A stretch of 64,000 bases of DNA from Polyodon spathula (Eukaryota > Chordata > Actinopteri > Acipenseriformes > Polyodontidae). This document shows positions 32,801-46,100 of this stretch, piece after piece. Numbering within the stretch: the stretch's first letter is position 1; each line of letters starts with the position of its first letter. Below the pieces are notes generated by a model. The model did no database searches. It was not told the DNA's origin and was given only the letters and a program-made list of their open reading frames with translations. The stretch lies in contig NC_054548.1 of NCBI RefSeq assembly GCF_017654505.1, positions 34,981,774 through 35,045,773 of the forward strand, written 5' to 3'. Position numbers and translations under genes: made by a program.

Positions 32801-35728
32801 ACCAAGAAAAGAAAAACCATTCTAGAGCAGGTAACAGAGAGATCAAAGGCTTATGTAATATTAGAACATATTTTTCTGTCTAACTCTCTACAGGGAGTAA
32901 AATAATATAGTCAATACTGAAAAATGTTGATCATTCTTTACATTTCTTCAGTGGGAATCTTCCAAATATATAGGTACAATTATTATTATTATTTTTTTTT
33001 TTACAAATATCTAAAAAACTAAGCATACACTTTTGTGTAACTGAGTCGTACCTCGTATGTCTGTTTTAGTTTGGAAAATGACATCCTTGACAAGTATTAT
33101 ATCAATGTTTATTCTCCTTGTTGCAAGTCTGTATTGAGACAATATCTAATAGCTCAGAGACTAGGCACTCTGTTGGCAGGTGCTTCTGTATCCAAGACTG
33201 CACAAATTACTGCTGCTTAATGAGAAACAGACACTCAGTTCTAGAGATCAGTCGATAATCATTGAGAAATGATCACGTGTCCTCCAAGATCAATTTAAAA
33301 ACATTGCAGACTTGTCAAGTCTAATCAGTACTGCCTTGGCTGGTCATGGTTGCCTTACACCGTACTGATACATTACAGCAGACCTTTCACCATTTTGTGT
33401 TCAGGGGAGTTTAAATAGATAAAATTATTAAAAAAGAATAGATTTTAAGGGGTCACAAAACCTTTGAGCTTTGGAATTCTCTCCATCAGCATACCCTTTG
33501 TCAGAGAGTTCATTCGGTGTCTCAGATTATAATGAAAGACCAAAGCAAATGTTTGCCAGGTCAAGTTTCAATTGCACAATACCTTATGTGTGAAATAGAG
33601 GTAAAGGCCCTTAATCGTAGAGGACGAAGCAACAGTTATACTGCCTGTCCTGCTGTTTTTATAACCAAGGTGTGGTCGAAGGTTTCAGTAAACAAGAAAA
33701 TGATGGTCTAACAAATTCATCCTGAAAGATTAAAGGATTTTCACAAATATTCCATCTGAAATGTTTCCTTGAAAAAAAAAAAACTAACATTATTTTAGTA
33801 TTTTAAGAGTTTTGGTTAGTTAATTGTTGCAATCTGGTTAATTTGCAGTTAGGTATGTACAGTAAATTGTACATGTTCTGTACGTGGCAGGCTTTATCTT
33901 TGGGAACCACTTGTCCAGTTCTGACAAAACTACCCCTGGTTACTTTGCCTGTAATGTATGTATACCGTTAGTGAGGTGAGATGTATGCTTTAACGTTCTT
34001 TCTTTCTATTAGAACTCATTTTAAATCTGAAAGTACCACTATAGCAATTTTTGTAATACTGTAATCTCCAACTACAGTATCTAAATGGTTAAAATAAATA
34101 ATGTAAAATAACATTTTGCTTGCCAAGTGGTGCTAGGGATTTGAGCACTTCCATTACTTTTGAAAGCTGGGCTTTCAATCCTCTGTTGCTCTTTCATTTG
34201 AGGGGTCAGGCACTGAAGCTTTCCATCCTATTTGTCAGTTATAAAGTAAATCATTTAAGATCTTGAAAGTCACCTCTGTAACAACAGCAGAGTTTCCAGG
34301 TTATTTTGTAAATAGTTTTAAAGCCATAATTGAAGTTGAAAGACTTTCTCTTCAGTTTTATCTTACTTGTACATGTTTAGGCACACAAAGATATACCATA
34401 CTATCAAATTAGATCTACCATGCTCTCTGAGCATCCCAATATCTCATAATCATAATAGTCTTAACTTGGACTGTTTAAAGAATTACTAATATTTACTAAT
34501 ATTTGCTTCATTTATTTCTGATTCATCTTCCTAAAAAGGTGCATAGAACGATTAGAACATTTTATTCATCAGCATTTACTATCTGCACACCACTTCAGAA
34601 TCCTACTGTGGTGTTTCACTCACTTTTCCATGTTAAACTGAGATCCCTGGCAGAGTGTGCTTTTCCTAGTGAAAGTATTAAATACAATCTGACACAATTA
34701 ATATTTTTTTCAGTGGTCATTCCTGGTGTGATTTTATTATTTTTTCCAAATCATGAGAAATACATTTCATTATGTTCTTTTCCTAATATTTTTTCAACCT
34801 AAAACGAGCTATGAAAGAGATTCATTGTTATTATGCCGGCTGTTTTTACACTTTTTTTAAGCACCTGTCCCAGTAATTACCAGCAATAAATACTGTTTTT
34901 TGTTTGTTTGTGTTCATTGATAGATATTTTTATGGGAGCAAAATCTTGAACAGTTCCAGATGGACCTTTTTCGCTTTCGCTGTTATTTATCAAGTCTTCA
35001 AGGAGGAGAATTACCAAACCCAAAAAGGCTTCTTGCATTTGCTAGTCGTCCGACCAAACATGCCATGGGACGCCTCGGGATTTTTTCGGTGTCCTCCTTT
35101 CATGCTCTGGTAAGTTTGCTGTTTGTATCTTAGTAGTCATTGCTTTTATTTTCCACACATTTACTGCTGATATATCATACTTTGCAGGTGTGCTGATCCC
35201 AGAGGTTAGGAATATAGTTGCGGCGACTGCACATATGTACAATTTGTTACCATTACATTTTGAGTTCTTTCTTGAGAAGCAATCATCCAGTTGTAATGGC
35301 ACTTTGTATGGACATTTATTAGCACAGTATGGACCCTGAAGCAATGGTTACCTAGGCTGGTTGGTTACATCCTGGATACCTTGCAAACTATATCATGTCA
35401 CTGCTTATATGTTTTAATTAATTGTTTTACAGGAAAGTAGTATTTAATGGTCTATGTTTGTTTGTTCATTTATCCCAAAGGAACAGTGTTCCTTTGGGAC
35501 AAATGTATTTTTGATTTGTGAGAATTGTGGCTTTTGGCTGTGTACCATCTTTTAATTATGCATCTAAAAGTATAAAGAATAAACAAGGCGTTACAAAGTT
35601 TAAAAATAATGAACCATGTGCAAACAAACCCATGAATATATTTGAGATAACATCAGTAAAGCACAAGCAAGACAAAAAAAAAAAAAAAAAATGCAACAAA
35701 AAATAGAAATGTAAACTTTCTGGATGTA

Positions 35729-35785
<57 letters not shown>

Positions 35786-36827
35786 ATATTCAGTAACAAT
35801 TTCTGAATTGATTAATTGTGAACATATTCTATAACATTGCAGACAATGCCATGACTGCCACGTACATATTTTCTATTAGATCAATTCATTCAGGGATTGT
35901 TTTACCAGGTGGCTCTTTACCTTAATTGTCAACAGACTATGCTTCACAAACGTCTTTTAGATTTGCAGCCTCTTGTTTCCTACGCTTACCAGTGTTAATG
36001 AAGGGGCTACAGGCTGTTCGGATAAATCAGATGCAGGCAGATCGGTAACTGGCATTTCTTGACTAAACTCATTCTCAAGGAAATCAGGGTCTAAATCAAA
36101 ACAATAGAATTTATTTCAGACATTTTAAAGTTGCTATAAAACACTTCAGTGGCAGTATTAGTTTGAGCTGCCAAAGCACAGCTCAGTTCTGAATTTAAGC
36201 AGCACATCACTGGATTGGAATGTAAACAAAGACATTCAAAACTAGTGCCGGTAAGCATGTTATCCCACTCATGTTATCGCATTCAAAAGGGTTAACAAAA
36301 ATGTATCCCACACTAGATATACCCATGCTTGTGATGTATATAGATTATAGGGGTGCTGTAGCACCACTATAGTTATGGTTTCAGTTCTTTGATGGATTTG
36401 CCTGAAATTTAGTATGCACTGACCCCTTGTGTAGATGTGGACAGTAACATTCCAGTCGCTAGGGCGACTGAGTGTACCTGCATTTTGTTTCTTTTGTTTC
36501 GTGTAAAAAATATGAATCCGTTCAAAACGTATTCACATTTTCATCCCCCATTTGTAATGGTATTTGCACTTTTTTTTGGATAGATGTCTGCTAAAAATAT
36601 TATTTTTTGTGATGGCCACTATTTTTTGTCAGACTCTATTCTTTTTTTGCGAGGTCAGTTGTGGGTCGTTGCATTCGTTTGGACACCCGATGGTTTGCCA
36701 TGAAATGTTTAGATTTTAAATTATTTTTTTGCGAATGCGAAAGAAGAATTGGACCTGATGAAAAAGGATTTCGCCATCTACTGCCGACCCCTCCCTCTAT
36801 TCTACAGCAGCCTGCCTGTCAGATTCT

Positions 36828-36861
<34 letters not shown>

Positions 36862-39800
36862 CGTCCCCAACGGAGTGGATCCAGATGGGTCTATAGGTGA
36901 TGAGTGGACGGAGTCAGCATCTCTAGAGCTGAGAGCGAGCCACCCAGTGAATTAAAATCTGTGTATAGCTTTGTTTCTGTTCAAGGAGTTATAGCAGCTG
37001 GCCTGCATAGTAATACAAAAAAAAAAAAAAAAAAAAAAAAAAATCGATAGAATCTAAAAAAATAAATAAAAATAAGCCCAATGATAATTTGGTCTTTTTT
37101 TGAAGCATTTTTATTATTATTTTAGTAAATGTAACACATTTTCCCTTCTGTTTCTAGCAGAACCTGAGGCACCAAAGATATTAAGCCTTTCGAATCTTGT
37201 TACAGGTACCCAAGAATACTGTGACTATTGACAAGTTGTTGCTTAACATGCTGTCGTAGGCAGAAATCAGAGAAAATAAATTCCACAGCATTTTTTCTTA
37301 CTTGCTTATTGTGATGTATTGTATCCCTATGCATCTGTTCATCCAGTTCAACATGAATCCGGGTTTGTCCAAAAGTTTTGAGTGTTACATTGGCTCGCAA
37401 GTGACTTTGGGAATGCTCATTTTTTTGTACTGACTTCCTCGATTGCTGTAGGCAGTGCTGTTCCATGTCACCTTGTTTGTACTGGACAAAATGCAGCTAC
37501 TGGTAAGCCACAGATACCTTTCATATTTTAATATAAGTCAGTCAAGAAAATAAGTGAGGCTACGTTGGATAGTAAATACAACATTATGTATTTTGTTTAA
37601 ATATAGTCGATACAGTATACACAAATAAATAAATAGAAAATGTTCATACCGTATAATTAGCAGTTTTTCTGTCTCCTTCTGGTTTGCAGACTGCTGCATA
37701 ATCCAGTTTGTATCTGAACAGAATCCATATATAGCTGAACAATTAAACAAAACCTGAAATTTTACTTTAAACACTTCAAATAAAACAAATGTGAAAGTGG
37801 CATTGTAAAATGAATTACATACAACAGAAAATGTTCAATATATAAAATCTGTCTAAAAATCACTAAACATTTCCAGCAAGTTGGGCACTGTTTTAGCAAG
37901 GCATTTCAGAATGACGTGCTTGCCTTTTTTTCTGTCCCACGAGATTCTGACTCGCATAATGTCTTCAGAGCGTTTTTGACCCAGATGGCATTCCATAAAG
38001 ATCACTATGCTGTCTAAAACTTTTAAATACAGGCTCAAGAGCTGCTGTGTTGATAAATTATATGTATTGTGACAGATTACCTTCTTGTCACAGGTGTCCG
38101 CTCTCACCAGCCCATCTTGTTGTAAGAAAATAAAGCACTCGCACAATTGCTTTCCATGAAACAGGACAGGGCCTGTGTGTTTATTTATTTCCAAACAAAA
38201 TAAACCAAAACAAAAAGCCAAACTAAACTTTTCAGAGCTCTAACTAAACTTTTCCGACTAACCTGACTAACCACCGGACAGCTAGTGCGTTTTACCGGTC
38301 TCCAACCAAACAACTCTGTTTTAATTTACCTCATTTCCTTTGTTCAAGTACACCACACCCAAACTCTGTCTCCAACCAGCAGAACACACAAAGTGTGGCC
38401 TTGTTATTCACCACCATGATCAGTCATAGCTGATTTAGTATTTTCTCAGTTATCATTCATTATCCCATAAATTATCCAATTTAGAAGGCCTTTAGTAAGA
38501 TGGCCACCAGATACCTTCAGCTTTCCCAAAGTGGAGTGTTCCCTCCTAATTCCCCAGGGTCCTTTAAGCTCAAGTATTATTCTTGACCCATAATATTTAT
38601 TTTAAACCACACTTATTTAATTTAAATTTCCCTTGGCTAATAAACCATTATCATGTACAAGTCTATTAATTAACCCATCTCTAGTTTGAATTCTCAAAAT
38701 GCATTGTCCAGTTAGTTTACATTGTCATTTTACATTTTGTTTTCTTTAACCAATCGCTCACTATATATATATATATAGTGAGCGATTGGTTAAAGTTATA
38801 TATAATTGTAATAATATTGCTACTGCTAAATGCGACTAAGACTCAAACCATGTTATATTGTTCTAAAAAGAAAAATGGATCGATGAGCATCTTGCATTTA
38901 ATTATCACATTGATAAACTGCTTTCAAAATTAGGACCTAAACTAGGTTTCTTTTTTAGGAATAAGAAGTTTTTTTCTCAGGCTGGCAGATTAAAGTCAGT
39001 GACTGTTATTATTCTGCCGGTTTTGGACAAAGGTGATTTTATCTATCAGTTTGCTTCCAAGCAGCCTTTTCAAACATTTGATGTAATATATAACACTATG
39101 TAACACAATTTTTGTTCCTGGGTAGTAAGTGTCAAAAGTATAGAAAATGGCTATTATTCCCCACAAAGTTTGCTTTTTTGTGACCAGGACAATGATATTT
39201 CAAAATATCACTATTTCCAATGGGAAAACAGGCAAATGTGTGTCTTTGTTCACATAAAGTCAGAAAAAAACAACATATGAATCCAAATTAATATGTATTT
39301 ATACTAAAGTAATACAAAAATGACTATAAAAGATTTAGAAGTGAGTAGTTTTTCGTGATTTACAATTATACTGTAAATAGTATACAGGCTTTATCACTGG
39401 TATTGCTTTGTTTTTTAAAGTTATTAAAGGCATGGTTCCTGATTCTCTCAGTACTTTGGTGAAAAAGGTCAATACTGGCTCTAGTTTGCGATCTCATGAT
39501 TCTTGTAGTTTGGTAGTCCCAAGGATATGGACACGATTAGGAGAATTGGCTTTTTCTTATCGACTCCCAAAAACCTGGAACACTTTCAGATGGGTTAAGA
39601 GTAGAATTTGATAACCTCTCATTTGTTGGTTGTAAAGTGTGTATTAGGGATTGACTTAAAACTCCTTGCCATTGCTTTTCTTTTAGCCCACATTGAAAGA
39701 AAAAAACGCTGTATTACTGCTCCTTTGTTTATTGGCTGTTACTGTCTAAGGCTGGACCACACAAATATAAATTGTGGTGCTTTATGTATGATTGTGGCTG

Positions 39801-40104
39801 TGTATGACAGGACCCCCTTGTAAATGAGGCCTCAGCCTCAATGGGTTAATTTCCTGTATTAATAAATGAATAAATAAATAAAATTTGCTACAGATTGGCA
39901 TAGTTGCACACATTGCACAAGATTCACTGGGAATTGTTGACAATGGCCGGTTAATGTCCGAAGTACTTTACATTTATGTTAAGAAAACAACATTGCCCAA
40001 AATGAGCGGTTATTGACGTCAATGACAGGGCACTGTTGTCAGAGAGCAATTGCCCAAGAGCAATGGCCAGTGACAGCATTGGCCAATTTTCAGTCTTTGG
40101 CCGT

Positions 40105-40194
<90 letters not shown>

Positions 40195-43100
40195 ATCTAT
40201 CCTTTTTTTTAAGACCATGAAAAAGTGGTTGTGGAAGGGGTGTGGGTAATTCACTGACCAGGAGACAGACAGGTGTAAGTGAAAACACCACACAGATGCC
40301 CAGTTTTATTTCAGGGGCGCGTTGGGTTTCTTTAGTCCACAGAGGGCGCTGTTGGTCCGTAGTCTGCTTACCAACTATGGTAAACAAAACCACGGGAATA
40401 CCAAGCAAGGGTAAACAGTTCAGGTGCACTCGCAGGTGCTTCAAAACAATACTGCAAAAATCGAAGGCACAAAGAAACAGGAAAAATAAAACAGTAACAA
40501 AACTATAAAGAAAAGGTGCTGCACTTTGCAGCAATATCCCGGTCGCCGCTGCCCGTGCGACCCGGATCACCGTCCTACGCTGCCGGCTACCTAGCCTGCT
40601 CAGCTATCCTTATTCAGGGATCTGCCTAAGGGTTCCCCTCCCTCACTGTCTCGCTCTGAACCTCCGTTCCGTTCGGTCGTGGACCAGCGTTTCCGCGCAC
40701 TCTGCACGTTTAAAAGGGCAGATCTGAGGAAACAACAGAGCGTTAATTTATAGGACTAACAATCTAGACATTGGTCTTGTGAGCTGTTCACAAGAAAGGA
40801 GTGCAGTAAAGAATTAGAAACCTCAGAATTTTCATCAAATAATTAGGACGTTCCATTGCACCACACAGTAAGGAAAATGAAACAGAAGGAAAGGTAAATA
40901 AATTAGAAATATTTAAATATCTAAAATAACAATAAAGGCCCAGTTTACCACTTTCTAATTGCAATAAAAACCTAATTTGTCATGCTTTACCTTGTAATCC
41001 TTGTCCATACGGTAGGGTCTTCTCGTATGGCCTGGCTTCATCAGACAGTAATGCCCCCTAGATTTATATTGCTTCAGTAGAACATCATGCCACCTCTCCA
41101 CTGTCTGTAGCCTGTGCTCTTAAATTTTAAAAAGTCTGAAAGATTCCCAAACACTGTAATTCGTCCAGCACTACTGAAGAATCAAATTTTTCTGGGCCAC
41201 GTTTTGATACGATGGACTGAGGATTTTGTTTTCATTTTAGTTATTTATTTATCCTACCCCAGAATTGCCAGGTTTTATTATTTTTAGCGAGGCACACCAG
41301 GTGAGGTTTGAGCGCTAGTGTGTTTGTAACCACAGGACTCTGTGCTCTCTTGTTGGTTCTGGTTTGTGATCTTGGATTTTGCACTTCTTGTTACTCGAAC
41401 AGCGCACTGCTAATACTCTTTTGTCCCTTTTTTAGAGAAATGTGCTGGCGAGCCTTCTGTCTCTGGTATTTACAGTACAATGTTTAGTTTTTTTTTTTTC
41501 CTATTAAGATTTTTACACAGTAACTGGATTATTTGAGCAAATTGATTTCATAAACAACCCTTTTCCAGCAGTTGCTGTCAACCTGTTTATAATAACTAGG
41601 CTTGCTACTATTCGATATTTATTTATTTATTTATTTTTTTGTGAAATTGACAATTAATATTGACACTTATTTTAATAGAATTTTACCATTTTTTCCCTGT
41701 TATTTTTCAATTCAAGCAGAGAATGGGTGAAATATGCTTTAAAAAACCTAGACTTTTTATACCATTGAGAGAAGTCTCATTTAGTGAAACCCCTTTATCA
41801 TATTCAGCATGCAACAAAACCATGGTTACCAGCATTCTAATTGAAATAATGTTTGGTCACAGCGAAAGAGAGTATGGTAGCGCTGCAGTAGCCTACTAAG
41901 GGACTACTGAGATGACTGACAGCGACCCTAGCCATTCAGAGTGTAACAGAGACGCGGTAGACAGCTAGTATACAAATTACACAAACTATAGACGATTTCT
42001 AAATTATTATTTTTGGTAAGAAAATAAAAAATTGCAAGTGGTTTTACCAACGTTTATCCTGTGTAAATTTATTTGTCGAACTCGTATGTTTTTGTGGAAT
42101 TTAGATGTTTAACAAGCTTTACCGATTTAAAATTGAAAAGTAGCAAGCCTGATAATAACTTTCTAAAAGTTATTATACCTTTTGTATAGGGGACCCTTTA
42201 ATTATATTTATTTGAAAAATAATGATTGGTTTCACTGTGTAATGAATTTTATTGTTTTCGTGCCAGGTGGCAGCGCGCACAGAGTCTGGGGTGAGACGGA
42301 GGACACAGGTGATGTCTCGGTCGGCCAGCAAACGCAAAAGCAGGTTCTCCTCTCTCTGGGGGCTAGACACTACCTCAAAGAAAAAGACGAAGGGAAGACC
42401 CAGCATAAACCAGGTTTGCATGGTTGAAAAAACTACACAAGGCACAATACTTTGGAACAATGAGAGTGTTAAGTCTTTGATGATGAAGTATAAGACACTG
42501 TAGAATTTTACATTTTATTTCTTAAATTTAGTACAGAGGAATCCCGTTTTTAGAACCACGAAAAAGTGGTTAACTAGTCTTTTTAATAGAGAACTTTTCA
42601 TAGAAATTCAACAATGGAACAATCCATTGTTTGTAAGAAAATAAATTCTGTTAGTGTTGGATGTTTTGAAAAACAAAAAACAGAAACTAACAGTTGAAGT
42701 GTGTAAGATTAATAACTGTATTTCCTTCTGTACTGGTTCACAGACCTAGTTAAGCACTAATCTTAGCAAACCTTATGTTAACTTAGATAAGGTAGTCACA
42801 TGTTAGTGCTGATAGGGTCTCTAAAGCCAGACACATGTGTGATTCGGTGTATACAGTGTTTACGATGACTGTGATGAGAGTTCAGAGTGGAATTATCCTC
42901 TATTGTCATAGCACTGTACATTAACATGAGCTTTAAGAGCGCCCTCTAGTGTTTTGGAGCTCCAGTTGCACTGTGGGAATTTGAAATCATTTTGTAGTGT
43001 TCACTTCTGTGAACTCATTTTCTTTGAGGTGTTTAAAATCGAGGAAATGAAACCTGTTTGTGTGGTGAACTGTGTTTAAAACTAACCCTGGAGACATGAG

Positions 43101-46100
43101 GTAGATTTCATGTTTATGTTGAAATGGTCAGACTGCTAAAGGGTCCAAATAAATTCAATTTTAGCTTGAAAAAAGTGTTTTTAGGAAACCCTAACCCTAA
43201 CCCTAAATTAGGTTTAAGAGACAATGTGAATTTATATTTTCTATGAAAGACTTTTTCCAAGTTAAGTTTATTGAATTGGAACCCAGTGGCTGTGAGGAAG
43301 CTACCCTGATGCCCAACTGGAGTTGCTGCACAGGCAGTGGTTTCAGGATAGTCAAAATGAAACCCCACAGACTGTATGCAATCTGTGTAAATCCTGGTGG
43401 TCAGTTAGCAGTTGAAGAGCAGGTACTTGCAGATAATAGGATTTTATTTAAGGCTGCTTGTTTACAATACCACTTTATTCTCAGGTTTTTGCTGATGGTG
43501 AAGACACAGTGAAGAAATCATTAGATGGAATGTTTGACCCTGTAGGAGTTAGCACCGTAAGCTTGTTATTTTATAATTAATACCCTAAATGAACACATTT
43601 CAAACAATACATGTTTCTAAAGAGAATTTTAATATAAGTATATGTGTTATGTAAGTCCTGTCCCATGTCAAGAGCTAAGGATTTCAGTCACACACTTCAT
43701 TTCTAATAGGGTTCTTCAACATTGTCAATTAGTTTAAATGCGTATGTTGATTACTGTAGCAACTGATAAGGTATATTCTCTGGCTTGTATACAGCTGTTA
43801 GTGTTCATTCATCAGGAATCATGGTCAGTGATCCCTCCTTTTTTTTGAATTTTGTCAAATAAAAGAATGTAGGAGCAAGAATGTACATATTCAACATGAG
43901 GTAGGGGTTTAGCAGGTATTATAGTAGTGTATAAGAAATATGAGCTGCTAAATAGACAATTTGAATAATTACTTCTACCCTTGGTAGTAGACTTATGAAT
44001 AGTACCCAGAGATACCTTTTGCTATTTACCAAAATCAACTTCTGTTTTTAGTGAAAAGCATAGCAACTGTCCCAGTTAAGAAAAACTATGTTGAAGTCAT
44101 TAGCCAAAACTAACATGACTTGCTTTAAGGTTTTTATATTGAGTATTTGAAGTTCTAGATTCACAGTGTACATAACTGTGTAGTGAAACAATGTAGAAAT
44201 AGCATATTATATTTATATGCAGATGGAGACTGAAGCAGCACTGAACACTGTCGAACAGCACAACCCAGACAGTGATATTTGGGTTCCTGAATACCTCACC
44301 CCATCCTGGGTTTGTCTCCCAAATGACCAGCCAGTGCTGGCAATAATCCAGCCTGAAGATTTACCAATGGACATTCTTGAAATGATCTGCAAGGTAGGAA
44401 TGAAACAAATGGCATGCAGTTTGTTTTTCTTTGTCTTTTTATATAATTACTGAAAGTGCTGCCAGAATAAAGAGGCTCTTATTAACACTGCATGCTGAAT
44501 GCATAATGAGGATGTTGTTTACAGCTTTGCTGACCCAATGAAAAGGGGAATTGTTTGGCTTTTAGCTATAAATACTTTTTATAATTCGTCATTTGTTATA
44601 TTCAAATTGTTAGAAACACATGTAAAATGATCAGAAACCTTCATGTACAAAGTAAACAATTAAAGATACAGGCCTATAGAAAGTGTATAGCCCCCTGAAC
44701 TCACATTTTGTTGTGTCAGTGCCTCAGAGTTTCATGCATTTAAACGATTATTTTTTTCCACTTATCTACACACCATACTCCACACTGTTAAGGGAAAAAA
44801 AAAGTTTTTATTGAGAAAAAATTATATATTAAAAATACAAAACTGAAGATCATAATTCGATAAGTCTCTACCCCCCTGAGTTAATACTTGGTGGAAGCAC
44901 CTCTGGCAGCAATTACAGCTGTAAATCTGTTGGGATAAGTCTCTGCCAACTTTGCACACCTAGATTTGGCATTATTTGACCATTCATCTTTACAAAACTG
45001 TTTACAGCTCTGTCAAGTTCCTAGGGGAGCGTTGATAGACAGCAATCTTCAAGTCATGCCACCAATTTTTGATTGGATTTGGGTCGGGACTCTGACAGGG
45101 CCACTTAAGGACATTTTACCTTTTTGTTCTTTAGCCACTCTAGTGTAGCTTTGGCTGTGTGGTATGGGTCGTTGTTATGCTGAAAGGTGAACTTCCATCC
45201 CAGTTTCAGCTTTCTTGCAGAGGGCAGCAGGTTTTCCTCAAGTACTTCTCTATACTTTGCTCCATTCATTTTCCCTTCTATCCTGACAAATGCCCCAGTC
45301 CCTGCTGATGAGAAACATCCCCATAACATGATGCTGCCACCATCATGCTTCACAGTAGGGATGGTGTTCTTTGGATGATGTTTTTTTTGCACAAACTGAA
45401 TTCAAGGTGGGCTTTCTTGAGTAATGGCTTCCTTCTTACCATCCTACCATACAGGCCAGATTTGTGGAGTGCTTGGTATATTGTCACATGCACACTTTGA
45501 CCAGTCTTGGCCATAAAAGCCTGTAGCTCTTGCAAAATTGCCATTGGCCTCTTGGTAGCCTCTCAGGAACTGCTGAATTTATCCTGAAAATTATGTGAAT
45601 CACTACAATTTAACACAGGTGGAGGCCGCTTAACTTGGTGTGGGATTTTGAAGATGATTGGTTACACTTGAGCTAATTTACAATTGCTCTTACAAGGGGG
45701 TGGACACTTGTCCAACCAAGCTATTTCAGTTTTTATTTTGAATTAATTTTCTGCAAATTTCTAGAATATTTTTTTCACTTGGAAATTATGGGGTAGGATG
45801 TGTAGATAAATGGGGGAAAAATAAATAAATAAAAAAATTAATGCATTTTAATTCCAGGCTATAAGACAACAAAAGGTGAACATTTTGCAAGGGGGTAGAC
45901 TTTCTGTAGACACTGTAAGTTATAAATAACATGCAGAACATACACATTGTAAAGTTTTCTTTTAACATGCCTCAGTATGACCGGCTTTTGTTTTATTAGA
46001 TTTTGAAAGTGCACAAGGTATCAGGGCAGTTTTAAGAACCTGTAAGAAAATGCAGCGTTCCCCCATTATAAGGTGACCCATAGCTTGGTCTCATAACTAT

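Larger units (their letters stand above)
35990..38044 (-). other. minus-strand cluster of exon-like ORFs, unidentified
   Basis: Four open segments on the minus strand have splice-like borders: 38044-37864 (acceptor TTTATCAACACAG; reads [20 protein letters not shown]), 37753-37650 (acceptor ATTTCAG, donor [26 protein letters not shown]), 37481-37302 (acceptor TTTTGTCCAG, donor GTAAGA, 60 codons) and 36090-35990 (acceptor TTTTGATTTAG, donor [26 protein letters not shown]). The composition looks protein-like and is not any transposase I know. The exon phases do not all join, and the donor of the first segment is weak, so exons may be missing or the gene may be decayed. It lies inside a tiam1 intron. 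I do not recognise the product. Confidence 0.35.

Noticed and set aside
37853..38221. 122-codon minus ORF as a single protein
   Set aside because: Its first part runs through a probable LTR end with polyadenylation signals. Only the part after the acceptor at 38044 looks like an exon.
40019..40570. 183-codon minus-strand ORF
   Set aside because: A third of it is YI repeats from the AT microsatellite. The rest covers the LTR-like block and has no domain.
43189..43206. Interstitial telomere
   Set aside because: Only three CCCTAA units, expected by chance in a large genome.
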